Source: Candidimonas humi (GTDB lineage: Bacteria > Pseudomonadota > Gammaproteobacteria > Burkholderiales > Burkholderiaceae_B). From it: a stretch of DNA of 32,855 nt. Shown here piece after piece: positions 8,298 to 17,246 of the stretch. Below the pieces are notes generated by a model. The model was not told the origin of the DNA and searched no databases. It worked only from the letters and a program-made list of their open reading frames with translations. Location of the stretch: the NCBI RefSeq assembly GCF_019166065.1, contig NZ_JAHTBN010000018.1:1-32855 (forward strand), in the 5' to 3' direction. A program made the translations under genes and the position numbers. The number at the start of each line of letters is the position of its first letter. Positions within the stretch are counted from its first letter, which is position 1.

Positions 8298-8705
8298 TAA
8301 GGTTCACCCCTAGAAATTATTAAAACCAGACGCCCCCGGCGACGGAGTGCAGTCTGGCGCTTTATGGAATAGACCGGCAGCGAACGCGACCTGCCGGACT
8401 GCCTATAACTGTCAATGGCTTTCGTGCAAAAGAAGCAAGCAAGACTGCGCTCCGTTTGCTAACGCGTATTAAGCCTTTTTAAGAAATGGCTGTCAAGCAA
8501 AATACCCCCCAAGACCCGCATCATTGCTAGCTTTTTTGTTTCCGACTGACAACAATGTCAAATTTCTTCAAGAGCATCGCTTGCGGACGCCCGCCATGCA
8601 CCACACCGGAGCGGCAAAACATATAAGCCCGAATGCCGCTCGCGGCCGCCTGTTGTATCCTTTCGGAAGCCCATCTTTCGACCCTGCCCGGGCATTCCAG
8701 CCGCG
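8298..8705. other. Divergent intergenic region between hupB and a LysR gene
   Basis: 408 bp without a convincing gene. It holds the hupB promoter (8467-8496) and presumably the LysR promoter. An A/T-rich patch at about 8460-8575 contrasts with the flanks. No LysR palindrome could be assigned with confidence. Confidence 0.5.
8467..8496 (-). promoter_or_regulatory. Candidate sigma-70 promoter of hupB
   Basis: On the minus strand TTGACA (8496-8491), an 18-bp spacer, then TTAATA (8472-8467). It lies about 170 bp upstream of the hupB start. A second TTGACA at 8415-8410 has no good -10 box at the right distance. Confidence 0.5.
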
Positions 8706-9602
8706 ATGAAATACGACCTGACGACGCTGGCCATCCTGCTCGCAGTGGCCGAAGAAAAGAACCTCACGCGGGCCGCAAGGCGCCGCCACCTCGCCGTGTC
8801 AGCGGTAAGCAAACGCATCAAAGAACTGGAAGAACAAGTCGGCGCGCCCTTGCTGGCGCGCAATTCACGCGGGGTGGAACTGACCCCGGCCGGGCAGTCC
8901 ATGGTGTTCCACGCAAGACAGTTGCAGGCCGTGCTGGCGCATATGGAAAACGAGCTGGCCGACTACGGCGGCGGCATCAAGGGCCATGTGCGCATACACG
9001 CCATCACCTCCGCCATCGCCCAGTTCCTGCCCGGGGACATTGCGCGCTTCGTCAAGGCCTATCCGCTGATCCGCTTCGATATCGAGGAACGCGTGGGTTC
9101 GGCCGTGGTACAAGCCGTGTGCGACGGCAGCGCCGACCTGGGCATCTTCGCCCAGCAGACGCCTGCACAGGGGCTGGAAGTGTTTCCGTATCGGCGCGAC
9201 GAACTCGTCGCACTGGTGGGCCGCGGGCATGCACTTGCCCGCAAGGGCCGCGTGACCTTCGACGAAATCCTGGAGCACGAATTCGTCGGCCCGCACGTAG
9301 ACAGCTCGGTGCATACGCTGCTGACGACCGAGGCCGCGCGCCGCGGGCGCAACCTGGCCTTCAAGATCCGCATCAGCAGTTTCGAGAGCATGTGCCAGAT
9401 GGTCGAGGCTGGCCTGGGGCTGGCACTGATGCCGCGCATGCTTGCGCAGCCGCATCTGAAAGGCACGGGCCTGAAGGCGCTGACGCTGGCCGAGCCTTGG
9501 GCCCGGCGGGATCTCTTGATGGGGGTGCGCAGCCTGCGCGACGCCACGCCCACGGTCAAGACCCTGCTCGACAGCCTGAGCGGACGCGGCCCGGCCGACT
9601 GA
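8706..9602 (+). CDS. LysR-family transcriptional regulator
   Basis: 298 residues, typical LTTR length. The N-terminal winged helix-turn-helix is clear (about 3-62: LAILLAVAEEKNLTRAARRRHLAVSAVSKRIKELEEQVGAPLLARNSRGVELTPAG), followed by a linker helix and the two-lobed effector domain (about 90-295) with GHVRIHAITSAIAQFLP and ADLGIFAQQTP. The neighbour downstream is convergent, and upstream is hupB on the other strand, so the target is not obvious from context. LTTRs of this subgroup in Alcaligenaceae often regulate catabolic or transport genes, but here no such gene is adjacent. Confidence 0.92.
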   Translation: MKYDLTTLAILLAVAEEKNLTRAARRRHLAVSAVSKRIKELEEQVGAPLLARNSRGVELTPAGQSMVFHARQLQAVLAHMENELADYGGGIKGHVRIHAITSAIAQFLPGDIARFVKAYPLIRFDIEERVGSAVVQAVCDGSADLGIFAQQTPAQGLEVFPYRRDELVALVGRGHALARKGRVTFDEILEHEFVGPHVDSSVHTLLTTEAARRGRNLAFKIRISSFESMCQMVEAGLGLALMPRMLAQPHLKGTGLKALTLAEPWARRDLLMGVRSLRDATPTVKTLLDSLSGRGPAD

Positions 9603-9617
9603 CCGCAGCCCCGCCGG

Positions 9618-10850
9618 CTATTCCATGGCCTGCAGCATGTCGCCGACGATGTCCTGCGTGTCTTCGATGCCTACCGACACCCGGAGCTGATTGTCGGAAA
9701 TGCCCATGAGCGCACGCCGTTCGGGCCCCATCTCGTAATAAATAGTATGAGCCACAGGCAGCACCAGGCTGCGCGTGTCGCCCAGGTGGGTCGCCAGTAC
9801 GAACACGCGCAGCCGGTCCAGGAATTCGAACACGTCCAGCTCGTCGGTCAGCTCGACCCCCAGCAGCGCGCCGTAGCGGCCGCCGAACAATTGCTTGGCG
9901 CGCTCGTGCTGCGGGTGGCCGGGCAGGCCGGGGTAATGGACTCGCGCCACCTTGGGATGGGCCTGCAGGGCCTGCGCCAGGGCCAGCGCATTGGCGCAGC
10001 ACTTGTCCATGCGCAAGGCCAGCGTCTCGGCGCCGGCCGCGACGCGATGCGCCGCATCGGCCGACAGCGTGCCGCCCATGTCGCGCAGCCCTTTCTTCTT
10101 GATCTGCAGCAAGCCCCAGCCGGCCGGATCGCCCTTGCGGTAGGGTTCGGCGATATTGCCGTAGCCCGACCAATCGTACAGCCCGGTGCTGGTGACGGCG
10201 CCGCCCAGCGCATTAGCGTGGCCGCCGATATGCTTGGACAGGGAATTGACCACCAGCGATGCGCCGACGTCGATGCCGCGGCACAGCCACGGGGTGGTCA
10301 GGGTGTTGTCGAGCACATACACCAGGTTCTTTTCTTTGCACCACTGGCCGATGGCGGCGATGTCGGCCACCTGCGTGCCGGGGTTGGCGATCGTCTCGGT
10401 GAAGACCATGCGGGTCTCGGGACGCCAGGCGCGCCGCACCGCATCGATGTCGGTCGCGTCGACCAGCGTCACCTCGACGCCCAGGCCTGCCAGGGTGCCC
10501 AGCAGGCTGTTGGTGTTGCCGAATATATATTGGCTGGAAATCAGGTGGTCGCCGGCGCGCAGCAGCGTAAAGAATGTCGCAGTGAGCGCGGCCATGCCGG
10601 TGGCAAAGCTTACCGTGCCCTGCCCGCCTTCCATCTGCGTCACCTTGGCCTCGAGCGCCCCGGTGGTGGGCGTGCCCTGCCGCGCGTAAGTGAAGCCGGA
10701 CTTGCCCTGGAACACCGCCGCCAGTTCGCGCGAACTGGAGAAGGCATATTGCGAAGAGGGGTGTATGGGCTTGTGCACCGCCCCGTGCTCGACCTGCGAA
10801 CGCCGGTCGGAATGCAGGATAGTCGTAGTAAAACCGTTCTTGTCGGCCAT
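9618..10850 (-). CDS. PLP-dependent transsulfuration enzyme, cystathionine gamma-synthase family
   Basis: 410 residues from the ATG at 10850 (MADKNGFTTTILHSD); an ATG three codons upstream at 10859 is also possible and neither has a clear ribosome site. Family hallmarks of Cys/Met-metabolism PLP enzymes are present: KPIHPSSQYAF, FTYARQGTPTTGALEAK, SFATGMAALTATF, VLDNTLTTPW and the PLP lysine K206 in SLSKHIGGH. These enzymes act on O-acylhomoserine, cystathionine or methionine by gamma-replacement or elimination; the exact reaction cannot be read here. It converges on the LysR gene with 15 bp between stops. Confidence 0.85.
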   Translation of the reverse strand: MADKNGFTTTILHSDRRSQVEHGAVHKPIHPSSQYAFSSSRELAAVFQGKSGFTYARQGTPTTGALEAKVTQMEGGQGTVSFATGMAALTATFFTLLRAGDHLISSQYIFGNTNSLLGTLAGLGVEVTLVDATDIDAVRRAWRPETRMVFTETIANPGTQVADIAAIGQWCKEKNLVYVLDNTLTTPWLCRGIDVGASLVVNSLSKHIGGHANALGGAVTSTGLYDWSGYGNIAEPYRKGDPAGWGLLQIKKKGLRDMGGTLSADAAHRVAAGAETLALRMDKCCANALALAQALQAHPKVARVHYPGLPGHPQHERAKQLFGGRYGALLGVELTDELDVFEFLDRLRVFVLATHLGDTRSLVLPVAHTIYYEMGPERRALMGISDNQLRVSVGIEDTQDIVGDMLQAME

Positions 10851-10966
10851 GATCGCCATGTTTGTTGTCGCTGGAAACAAGCAGGAATCATACTACTACG
10901 GCCATCTGCCGCGCCGCGGCGGCAACGCGGGACGGCAACACCGCGGCCGGCATGACCGACGGCCCC

Positions 10967-11710
10967 TCAGCGGCGCTGGCGCACCGCTTCGTACAAGCAC
11001 ACGGCGCTGGCCACGCTGACGTTCAGGCTCTCGACCGAGCCCAGCATGGGGATGGTGACACGCTGGTCGCACAGCTCGGCGGTGAGACGCCGCATGCCCT
11101 CGCCTTCGGCCCCCATCACCCAGGCCAGGGGCCGGCGCGCATCCACGTCGTACAGCCCCTCGGCCGCCTGGTCGTCGGTGCCCACCAGCCAGATGCCGCG
11201 CTCTTTCAGGCCGCGCAGCGTACGCGCCAGGTTGGTGACCATGATGTAGGGCACGGTCTGGGCCGCGCCGCAAGCCACGCGCTGCACCGTGGCATTCAGG
11301 CCGACGGCACGATCGCGCGGCGCCAGCACGGCATGCACGCCCGCAGCGTCGGCCGTGCGCAGGCAAGCCCCCAGGTTGTGAGGATCCGTAACCCCGTCCA
11401 GCACCAGCAGCAGCGGCGGCTCGTCGCGGTCTTCCAGCAAGTCCAGCACTTCGTCGACGTCCACGGCCAGGGCTTGCGCATCGGCCAGGCCGACCACGCC
11501 CTGGTGGCGCAAGCCGTGCGCCAGGCCGTCGAGCCGCTCGGCCGCCACCGGATGCACGCGCACGCCCGCGGCCTGGGCCTGCTGGATGAAGGCCTGCATG
11601 CGCTTGTCGCGGCGCGACGCCTCGACGTACAGTTCTTTGAGCGTCGCGGGCGCGTGGCGCAGGCGCGCGGTCACCGCATGAAAACCCGCCAGGACCTGAT
11701 GTGATGACAT
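10967..11710 (-). CDS. rlmB: 23S rRNA (guanosine-2'-O-)-methyltransferase RlmB
   Basis: 247 residues, close to the 243 of E. coli RlmB, which methylates G2251 of 23S rRNA. The N-terminal L30e-like substrate-binding domain (about 5-75, [14 protein letters not shown]) is followed by a SPOUT methyltransferase domain with the knot motifs [37 protein letters not shown] and [22 protein letters not shown]. The ATG at 11710 has GAGGAA upstream. It lies downstream of tRNA-Leu on the same strand, and rnr is divergent; rnr and rlmB are neighbours in many proteobacteria, though usually codirectional. Confidence 0.95.
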   Translation of the reverse strand: MSSHQVLAGFHAVTARLRHAPATLKELYVEASRRDKRMQAFIQQAQAAGVRVHPVAAERLDGLAHGLRHQGVVGLADAQALAVDVDEVLDLLEDRDEPPLLLVLDGVTDPHNLGACLRTADAAGVHAVLAPRDRAVGLNATVQRVACGAAQTVPYIMVTNLARTLRGLKERGIWLVGTDDQAAEGLYDVDARRPLAWVMGAEGEGMRRLTAELCDQRVTIPMLGSVESLNVSVASAVCLYEAVRQRR

Positions 11711-11831
11711 GTTCGTTCCTCGAAGACCCCGCCGGCCCCGAAAACCGGTCCGGTCGCCTTTACCCATGGAGAGACTTATAATGCCACTGTCTGCAGCGGC
11801 ATGTCGCCGGCAAACCAGACGGGCGAAAAAC

Positions 11832-11862
11832 AAAAAACCCCGCAAATCGACGATTTACGAGG
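11832..11862 (-). terminator. Intrinsic terminator after tRNA-Leu
   Basis: Twelve-bp stem (11838-11849 with 11851-11862, two G-U pairs, loop opening at the centre) with a T-tract on the minus strand from the A-run 11832-11837. It lies about 20 bp past the tRNA-Leu 3' end and upstream of rlmB, so it separates the two. Confidence 0.8.
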
Positions 11863-11880
11863 TTTCATGTTTGAAGCTGT

Positions 11881-11965
11881 TGGTGCCCAGGAGAGGACTC
11901 GAACCTCCACACCTTGCGGCACATGGACCTGAACCATGCGCGTCTACCAATTCCGCCACCTGGGC
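11881..11965 (-). tRNA. tRNA-Leu (anticodon CAG)
   Basis: 85-nt class II tRNA on the minus strand: acceptor GCCCAGG with CCTGGGC, D-arm AATTGGTAGACGC, anticodon stem CATGG/CCATG around TTCAGGT (anticodon CAG), a long variable arm, T-loop TTCGAGT, and an encoded CCA. Confidence 0.97.
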
Positions 11966-12265
11966 CAACTATGCTTCGATGCGTACTGCTTTTTGCGAAG
12001 GCGCAATCATACTAGATTTTTGCCTGCCCCGCTCGGGCTTCGGGTTTGCGCCCTGCCCGCCTGCGGATTTGCACATACAGCTGCAGAGCATCCGGTACAT
12101 CTTTCTGGTACAACCCTGCCTGATGGCAAAGCGCCCATAATTTGTTCCTTACTTCTCTTCTTTACTTCTATTTACTGCCTCTTGGCTGCAGGGCTCTTTT
12201 TTGTTGAGCCGATTCGCTAAGAGGCGCTAGTATATCCTACTTTTTCACCCAACGGAAACCCTCTT
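11966..12265. other. Intergenic region between tRNA-Leu and rnr
   Basis: 300 bp, no gene seen. It is AT-richer towards rnr and holds the candidate rnr promoter, plus a small GGCTC / GAGCC inverted repeat around a T-run at 12192-12210 of unknown meaning. Confidence 0.45.
12204..12233 (+). promoter_or_regulatory. Candidate promoter of rnr
   Basis: TTGAGC (12204-12209), an 18-bp spacer and TAGTAT (12228-12233), about 32 bp upstream of the rnr start. Reasonable sigma-70 match; not verified. Confidence 0.4.
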
Positions 12266-14713
12266 TTGACCAAACGATCCAAGAACGAAAGCAACAAAAA
12301 CGAGATCTCTAAAGGTGGCCCCGAACTGCCTAACGACTACGATCCGGACGTCCCGAGCCGGGAGTCCATACTCAAACAGATGCGGGCCTCGGCCCGGCCC
12401 ATGGCCGTGAACGAACTCGCGGCCGAGCTCGGGGCCGATGTCCCTATTTCCAACGGCTTCGAACGCCGCCTGAAGGCCATGGAACGCGACGGGCAATTAT
12501 TCGTCAATCCCCAGGGACGCCTGGCCCTGAACGGCAAGCTGGATTTCATCGCCGGACGCGTGCAAGGGCACCGCGACGGCTTCGGCTTCCTGCTGCGCGA
12601 CGACGGCGGCCCCGACCTGTTCCTGTCGCCGCGCGAAATGCTCAAGGTACTGCACGGCGACCGCGTGCTGGCCAAGCCCGACGGCGAATACCGCGGCAAG
12701 CCCGAGGCCACCATTGTCGAGGTGGTGGAACGCCGCACCGACAAGCTGGTCGGGCGCTTTCTCAAAGAGCGCGGGGCGCTCATCGTCGCCCCCGAAGACC
12801 AACGCATCAAACACGACATCCTGATTCCCGTGGCCGACACCGCCGGCGCGGAAAACGGCCAGGTGGTCACGGTGCAGATCGTGCAGCAGCCCACCCGGCA
12901 CACGCAGCCCATAGGCCGCGTGGTCGAGGTGCTGGGCGAGATCGACGACCCCGGCATGGAAATCGAAATCGCGGTGCGCAAATTCGACGTGCCGCTGGAT
13001 TTCTCCGACGCGGCGCTGAAACAGGCAGCCGCCCTGCCCGCAACCGTGCGCCCCGGCGAAATCAAGGGCCGCGTCGACTTGCGCGACGTGCCTTTCGTCA
13101 CGATAGACGGCGAAGACGCGCGCGACTTCGACGACGCGGTTTTCTGCATGCCGGTGGACGCCGGCACCGCCAAGCGCAAGAAGCAGGCCTGGCGCCTGCT
13201 GGTGGCTATCGCCGATGTAAGCCATTATGTGCGGCCCGGCGACTCCCTGAACGACGACGCGCTGGAGCGCGGCACCAGCGTCTACTTCCCGCGCCGGGTC
13301 ATCCCCATGCTGCCCGAGTCGCTGTCCAACGGCATTTGTTCGCTCAACCCCAAGGTCGACCGCCTGGTTATGGTTTGCGACATGGTGGTGCAGGCCAGCG
13401 GCGCCAAGGCGGGCACGATCAGCGCCTACCAGTTCTACGATGCCGTCATCCACTCGCACGCCCGCACCACCTATACCGATGTGTGGGCCGCCCTGCAACA
13501 GCCCACGGGGCCCGCGGCGCAGTCGCTGCGCGACGTGCTGCCGCATCTGCAGAACCTGTACGAGCTGTACCAGTTGTTCGCGCAGGCACGCGTCAAGCGC
13601 GGCGCCATCGACTTCGACACGGTAGAAACCAAGATCATCTGCAACCCCTTGGGCCGCATAGAAAAAATCGTTCCGTATGCGCGCAACGACGCGCACAAGC
13701 TCATAGAAGAATGCATGCTGGCGGCCAACACCTGCGCGGCCGACTTCATCGTGCGCAACAAGCGCCAGGGGCTGTACCGCATCCACGAGGGGCCGACCCC
13801 CGAAAAACTCAAGGCGTTGCGCGAATACCTGCGCAATCTCGGCCTGAGCCTGGGCGGCGGCGACGAGCCCGGCACGCAAGACTACGCGCGTCTCATCCAG
13901 GAGGCCGGCAAGCGGCCCGACTTCGAGATCCTGCAAACCATGTGCCTGCGCTCGCTGCAGCAGGCCATCTACAGCCCCGAGCCTCTCGGGCACTTCGGCC
14001 TGGCCTACGAGCACTACACGCACTTCACCTCGCCCATACGCCGCTATCCCGACCTGCTTACGCACCGCGTCATCAAGTCGATACTGGCCGGCAAGCACTA
14101 CGTGCCGCAAATCGACGATGTGCCGGCGGCCGCGGCGCTGCCGCGCGGCGAACGCGAGCATGCCGTATGGGAAAAACTGGGGGTGCTGCTGTCGGCGCGC
14201 GAACGCCGCGCCGACGACGCCTCGCGCGACGTCGAAGCCTGGCTCAAATGCTGGTTCATGAAAGAGCGCGTGGGCGAAGTCTTCAGCGGGCGCGTCACCG
14301 GCGTGGCCAGCTTCGGCGTGTTCATCACGCTGGACACCTTGCACGTGGAAGGCATGGTGCACGTTTCCGAGCTGGGGTCCGACTACTTCCAGTTCAACGA
14401 GGCCATGCACGAACTGCGCGGCGAGCGTACCGGCATCCGCTACCGCCTGACCGACGCGGTCCAGGTGCAGGTCTCGCGCGTCGACCTCGAAGCGCGCCGC
14501 ATCGAGTTCCGGCTGGTCAAGGGCACGGGCTTCAAAGAACTACAGAAATCCGTGGCGAGCACCGAAGCGACGCCCCCGCGGCGCGTCAAGCGCGCGGCCT
14601 CGGCCAAGCCCGAGGCGCTCAAGGGCACGACCTCGCGCGAGCGCCGCGCGGCGGCCAAGCGCGGCGCCAAGGCCACGACAGGCGCACGCAAGTCGGGACG
14701 CGCCCGCCGCTGA
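12266..14713 (+). CDS. rnr: Ribonuclease R
   Basis: 815 residues, matching RNase R, a processive 3'-5' exoribonuclease that degrades structured RNA and helps rRNA quality control. Domains in order: HTH-like N-terminal domain (about 30-95), two cold-shock domains (about 95-235), the RNB catalytic domain (about 260-590) with the metal-binding aspartates in DGEDARDFDDAVF near residue 282, an S1 domain (about 655-735, FSGRVTGVASFGVFI), and a Lys/Arg/Ala-rich tail. The start is TTG at 12266 with GGAAAC about 8 bp upstream; the next in-frame ATG is around residue 39 and would cut into the N-terminal domain. Its stop is 1 bp from the stop of the convergent GNAT gene. Confidence 0.96.
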   Translation: MTKRSKNESNKNEISKGGPELPNDYDPDVPSRESILKQMRASARPMAVNELAAELGADVPISNGFERRLKAMERDGQLFVNPQGRLALNGKLDFIAGRVQGHRDGFGFLLRDDGGPDLFLSPREMLKVLHGDRVLAKPDGEYRGKPEATIVEVVERRTDKLVGRFLKERGALIVAPEDQRIKHDILIPVADTAGAENGQVVTVQIVQQPTRHTQPIGRVVEVLGEIDDPGMEIEIAVRKFDVPLDFSDAALKQAAALPATVRPGEIKGRVDLRDVPFVTIDGEDARDFDDAVFCMPVDAGTAKRKKQAWRLLVAIADVSHYVRPGDSLNDDALERGTSVYFPRRVIPMLPESLSNGICSLNPKVDRLVMVCDMVVQASGAKAGTISAYQFYDAVIHSHARTTYTDVWAALQQPTGPAAQSLRDVLPHLQNLYELYQLFAQARVKRGAIDFDTVETKIICNPLGRIEKIVPYARNDAHKLIEECMLAANTCAADFIVRNKRQGLYRIHEGPTPEKLKALREYLRNLGLSLGGGDEPGTQDYARLIQEAGKRPDFEILQTMCLRSLQQAIYSPEPLGHFGLAYEHYTHFTSPIRRYPDLLTHRVIKSILAGKHYVPQIDDVPAAAALPRGEREHAVWEKLGVLLSARERRADDASRDVEAWLKCWFMKERVGEVFSGRVTGVASFGVFITLDTLHVEGMVHVSELGSDYFQFNEAMHELRGERTGIRYRLTDAVQVQVSRVDLEARRIEFRLVKGTGFKELQKSVASTEATPPRRVKRAASAKPEALKGTTSRERRAAAKRGAKATTGARKSGRARR

Positions 14714-14714
14714 G

Positions 14715-15179
14715 TCAGGCCGACAAGGCCTTGGACATGGAGACGTGTTCGATGCCGGCCTCCATATAGGTGTCGCCCTGCGCGACGAAGCCATGGGCTT
14801 CGTAGAAAGCGCGGGCGTGCACCTGGGCCGACAGGACTACCTGCGGATACTGGCGCGCGCGGGCCTCGTCCACCAGCGCCATCAGGATCCGCGAGCCCAC
14901 GCCGCGGCCGCGGTACGGGGCCCGCACCGCCATGCGCCCGATATGGGCGTCGCGCAGCAGCCTGCCGGTGCCTATGGGCACGTCCTGCCCGTCGTAGGCC
15001 ACCGCATGCAGGCTGGAGTCATCTTCGGCGTCAGCCTCGATCTCGGGCGGCACATGCTGCTCGTCCACGAAGACCTCATAGCGCACCGCCAAGGCATCCT
15101 GCCGGCACGCGGACCAGTCCCCCAGCCGCACGCTGATCCGCGGCTGCCCGTTCTGTTTGCTGTGTTCGTTCTTGTCCAC
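14715..15179 (-). CDS. GNAT-family N-acetyltransferase
   Basis: 154 residues from a GTG start at 15179, with GGAG 7 bp upstream. The acetyl-CoA-binding motif YRGRGVG lies at about 89-95 (RMAVRAPYRGRGVGSRILMALVDEAR), followed by the beta5-alpha4 segment VHARAFYEAHGF. It fits generic GNAT proteins of the ElaA/YjgM type; the acceptor is unknown. It is convergent with rnr, with no space for a terminator between the two stops, so overlapping 3' ends are expected. gdx lies upstream on the same strand, 109 bp away. Confidence 0.88.
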   Translation of the reverse strand: MDKNEHSKQNGQPRISVRLGDWSACRQDALAVRYEVFVDEQHVPPEIEADAEDDSSLHAVAYDGQDVPIGTGRLLRDAHIGRMAVRAPYRGRGVGSRILMALVDEARARQYPQVVLSAQVHARAFYEAHGFVAQGDTYMEAGIEHVSMSKALSA

Positions 15180-15288
15180 GCGAATACTCCAGACATGCCG
15201 CCTGCTTCGCGGCGGCGCAAGCCCATGGGAGGCAGGTGACGCGCTTGCGGATGCGGCAGCAGGGCCGCAGCAGGCGCGCCGGACGCCG

Positions 15289-15603
15289 TCAACCGGCCAG
15301 CTTCAGGCCGATGATGCCCACAACAATGCAGGCCACGCTGGCTAGCCTGGGCAGGCTGGCCGAATCGCCGAACAGCACGATGCCCAGGATCACCGTGCCC
15401 ACCGCCCCGATGCCGACCCATACCGCATAGGCCGAACCCACCGGCAGCGACCTCAGCGCCACCCCCAGCATGACCACGCTCAGTGTCATGCTGGCCACGG
15501 TCCACAATGTCGGCCACAGGCGCGTGAAGCCCTCGGTATACTTCAGGCCGATGGCCCAACCCACTTCTAATAATCCGGCAATCACCAGTACCAGCCAGGC
15601 CAT
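15289..15603 (-). CDS. gdx: SMR-family guanidinium exporter Gdx (SugE type)
   Basis: 104 residues, four membrane helices, typical SMR dimer subunit. The essential glutamate E13 sits in GLLEVGWA. Sequence features of the Gdx branch are visible: [12 protein letters not shown] after helix 1 and [26 protein letters not shown] in helices 3-4. Gdx proteins exchange guanidinium for protons. AAGGAG lies 6 bp before the ATG. The guanidine-II riboswitch immediately upstream strongly supports guanidinium as substrate over the quaternary ammonium (EmrE/Qac) branch. Confidence 0.93.
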   Translation of the reverse strand: MAWLVLVIAGLLEVGWAIGLKYTEGFTRLWPTLWTVASMTLSVVMLGVALRSLPVGSAYAVWVGIGAVGTVILGIVLFGDSASLPRLASVACIVVGIIGLKLAG

Positions 15604-15623
15604 ACCGCACTCCTTTTCCGTAT

Positions 15624-15709
15624 AGCGGGGCCGTCCCCAGTGACATGAATCGGAAGCCGCGCCGCCCGCAACAGGGGCGAGGCTTCCCGGCAGCGGGGTC
15701 GTCCCCGCT
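15624..15709 (-). promoter_or_regulatory. Guanidine-II (mini-ykkC) riboswitch in the gdx leader
   Basis: Two hairpins with ACGR tetraloops, the defining mini-ykkC pattern, lie on the minus strand upstream of gdx. The distal one (15692-15709) is AGCGGGG-ACGA-CCCCGCT, a perfect 7-bp stem. The proximal one (15624-15640) is GGGG-ACGG-CCCC, extended by a U-G pair. The proximal hairpin ends about 9 bp before the AAGGAG of gdx, so ligand binding can control access to the ribosome site. The linker is about 51 nt, longer than usual, and carries its own pairing elements. Confidence 0.9.
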
Positions 15710-15728
15710 GTCCGAAGGCTTCCGATTC
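15647..15728 (-). repeat. 12-bp inverted repeat enclosing the distal riboswitch hairpin
   Basis: GAATCGGAAGCC at 15647-15658 and GGCTTCCGATTC at 15717-15728 are perfect complements enclosing the distal ACGA hairpin. A third segment GGCTTCC (15681-15687) competes with the outer arm for pairing with 15652-15658, giving two exclusive folds. Confidence 0.75.
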
Positions 15729-15788
15729 TACTACTATCGATTTCCGGCCCCCGCCACCTTTATTGCCGATTGCGCCCGTACAGATTCC

Positions 15789-17111
15789 ATGTCCCCGTTC
15801 CCCGACGCCGCCAGCCTCTCCGCAGCCGCCGCGCTGGCGATATTCGCCGCCACGCTGTTCCTGGTGGTGCGCCGGCCGCGGGGGCTGGACATCGGCTGGA
15901 GCGCACTGCTGGGCGCCGCGCTATGCCTGGTCCTGGGGCTGGTGCACGCGGCCGACGTGCTGCGCATCTGGCATATCGTCTGGAATGCCACCGCCACCCT
16001 CATCGCCATCATCATCACCAATTCGCTGCTGGACGAGGCGGGCTTCTTCAAGTGGCTGGCGCGGCACGTGGCACGCTGGGGCGGCGGGCGCGGGCGCAGG
16101 CTGTTCGTCATGATCGTGCTGTTCGGAGCCTGCGTCTCGGGCCTGCTCACCAATGACGGCGCAGCCCTGATACTTACCCCCATCGTGGTCGAGATCCTGG
16201 TGGCCCTGGGCCTGACCGGCGCGAGCCTGTTCGCCTTCGTGCTGGCCGCCGGCTTCATAGCCGATACCGCCAGCCTGCCGCTGACCGTCTCCAACCTGGT
16301 GAATATTCTTTCCGCGGATTTTTTCGGCATGGGCTTCGACAGCTACGCCGCAGTGATGGTGCCGGTGGACCTGGTGTCCATCGCCGCGAGCCTGGCGGTA
16401 CTGCTGCTGTATTTCGGCAAGCTGGTGCCGCGCCGCTACGAACTCGCCAAGCTGCCCGACCCGGCCGGCGCGATCCGCGACCGCCGCACTTTCCACCTGG
16501 GCTGGATCATGCTGCTGGCGACGCTGGCGGGCTTCTTCTTCCTGGGCCGCCTGCACGTGCCCACCAGCGCCGTGGCCGGCGCCGCCGCCCTGGTGCTGCT
16601 GCTCGCGGCGGGACGCGGGCGGGCCATCAGCACCCGGCGCCTGATGCGCCGCGCGCCCTGGAACATCGTGTTCTTTTCGCTGGGCATGTATCTGATCGTG
16701 CTCGCCCTGCGCAACGCCGGGCTGCTGGGCTGGCTCTCCGCCCTGTTCCAGTGGCTGGCCAATGCGGGCCTGTGGACCGCCACGCTGGGAACGGGGCTGG
16801 CCGCCGCGTTTTTGTCGTCGATTACCAACAATCTGCCGGGCGTGCTGCTGGGCATGCTGTCGATACAGGATGCCCACGCCCCGGAACTGGTGCGCCAGGC
16901 CATGGTATATGCCAATGTCATAGGCAGCGACCTGGGGCCCAAGATAACGCCGATCGGCAGCCTGGCCACCCTGTTGTGGCTGCATGTGCTGCAGGGGCGC
17001 GGCATACGCATAGGCTGGGGCGAGTATTTCCGCACCGGCATCGTGCTTACACTGCCGGTGCTGCTGTGCACGCTGGCGGCGCTTGCGGCCTGGCTGCAAA
17101 TTACTCATTAG
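15789..17111 (+). CDS. arsB: Arsenite efflux permease ArsB
   Basis: 440 residues, the usual ArsB length, with about 12 membrane helices. It closely follows the E. coli ArsB pattern: [108 protein letters not shown] and [26 protein letters not shown]. It extrudes arsenite or antimonite, alone or with ArsA. The ATG at 15789 is chosen by homology; longer in-frame starts exist to 15645 but overlap the gdx leader. No arsR or arsC is adjacent, so control is unclear. It is divergent from gdx. Confidence 0.92.
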   Translation: MSPFPDAASLSAAAALAIFAATLFLVVRRPRGLDIGWSALLGAALCLVLGLVHAADVLRIWHIVWNATATLIAIIITNSLLDEAGFFKWLARHVARWGGGRGRRLFVMIVLFGACVSGLLTNDGAALILTPIVVEILVALGLTGASLFAFVLAAGFIADTASLPLTVSNLVNILSADFFGMGFDSYAAVMVPVDLVSIAASLAVLLLYFGKLVPRRYELAKLPDPAGAIRDRRTFHLGWIMLLATLAGFFFLGRLHVPTSAVAGAAALVLLLAAGRGRAISTRRLMRRAPWNIVFFSLGMYLIVLALRNAGLLGWLSALFQWLANAGLWTATLGTGLAAAFLSSITNNLPGVLLGMLSIQDAHAPELVRQAMVYANVIGSDLGPKITPIGSLATLLWLHVLQGRGIRIGWGEYFRTGIVLTLPVLLCTLAALAAWLQITH

Positions 17112-17149
17112 ACCGCTCGCGTATCCTTATATATTATTTAGGCATAAGT

Positions 17150-17175
17150 GAATATCTATATATTCCTTTTAGAAT
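17150..17175. promoter_or_regulatory. AT-rich overlapping palindromes upstream of the YeeE gene
   Basis: GAATAT-CTAT-ATATTC (17150-17165) overlaps a second repeat ATTC-N6-GAAT (17162-17175) in a sharply AT-rich 60 bp within GC-rich DNA, 70-100 bp before the YeeE/YedE start. It looks like a promoter with an operator. It recalls the ATTC/GAAT-type sites of sulfide-sensing ArsR-family repressors, but that is only a resemblance. Confidence 0.4.
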
Positions 17176-17246
17176 AAGCCCCCAGCCGCTAGACTTTGGC
17201 CTGCACTCCGTTCGCCCGCTATACATCCATTCCAGAAAGAATTTCC

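Noticed and set aside
10851-10966. SAM or other riboswitch before the transsulfuration-type enzyme
   Set aside because: Searched for because related genes often have one; only short GC hairpins are present and no SAM-type core was recognised.
12497-14410. Long open frame antisense to rnr
   Set aside because: No family resemblance; it follows from GC-rich codon bias opposite a well-supported gene. The same holds for the long antisense frames over acnA (4906-6261), the fused aconitase (18810-20681) and the glutamate-synthase-family gene (22788-24575).
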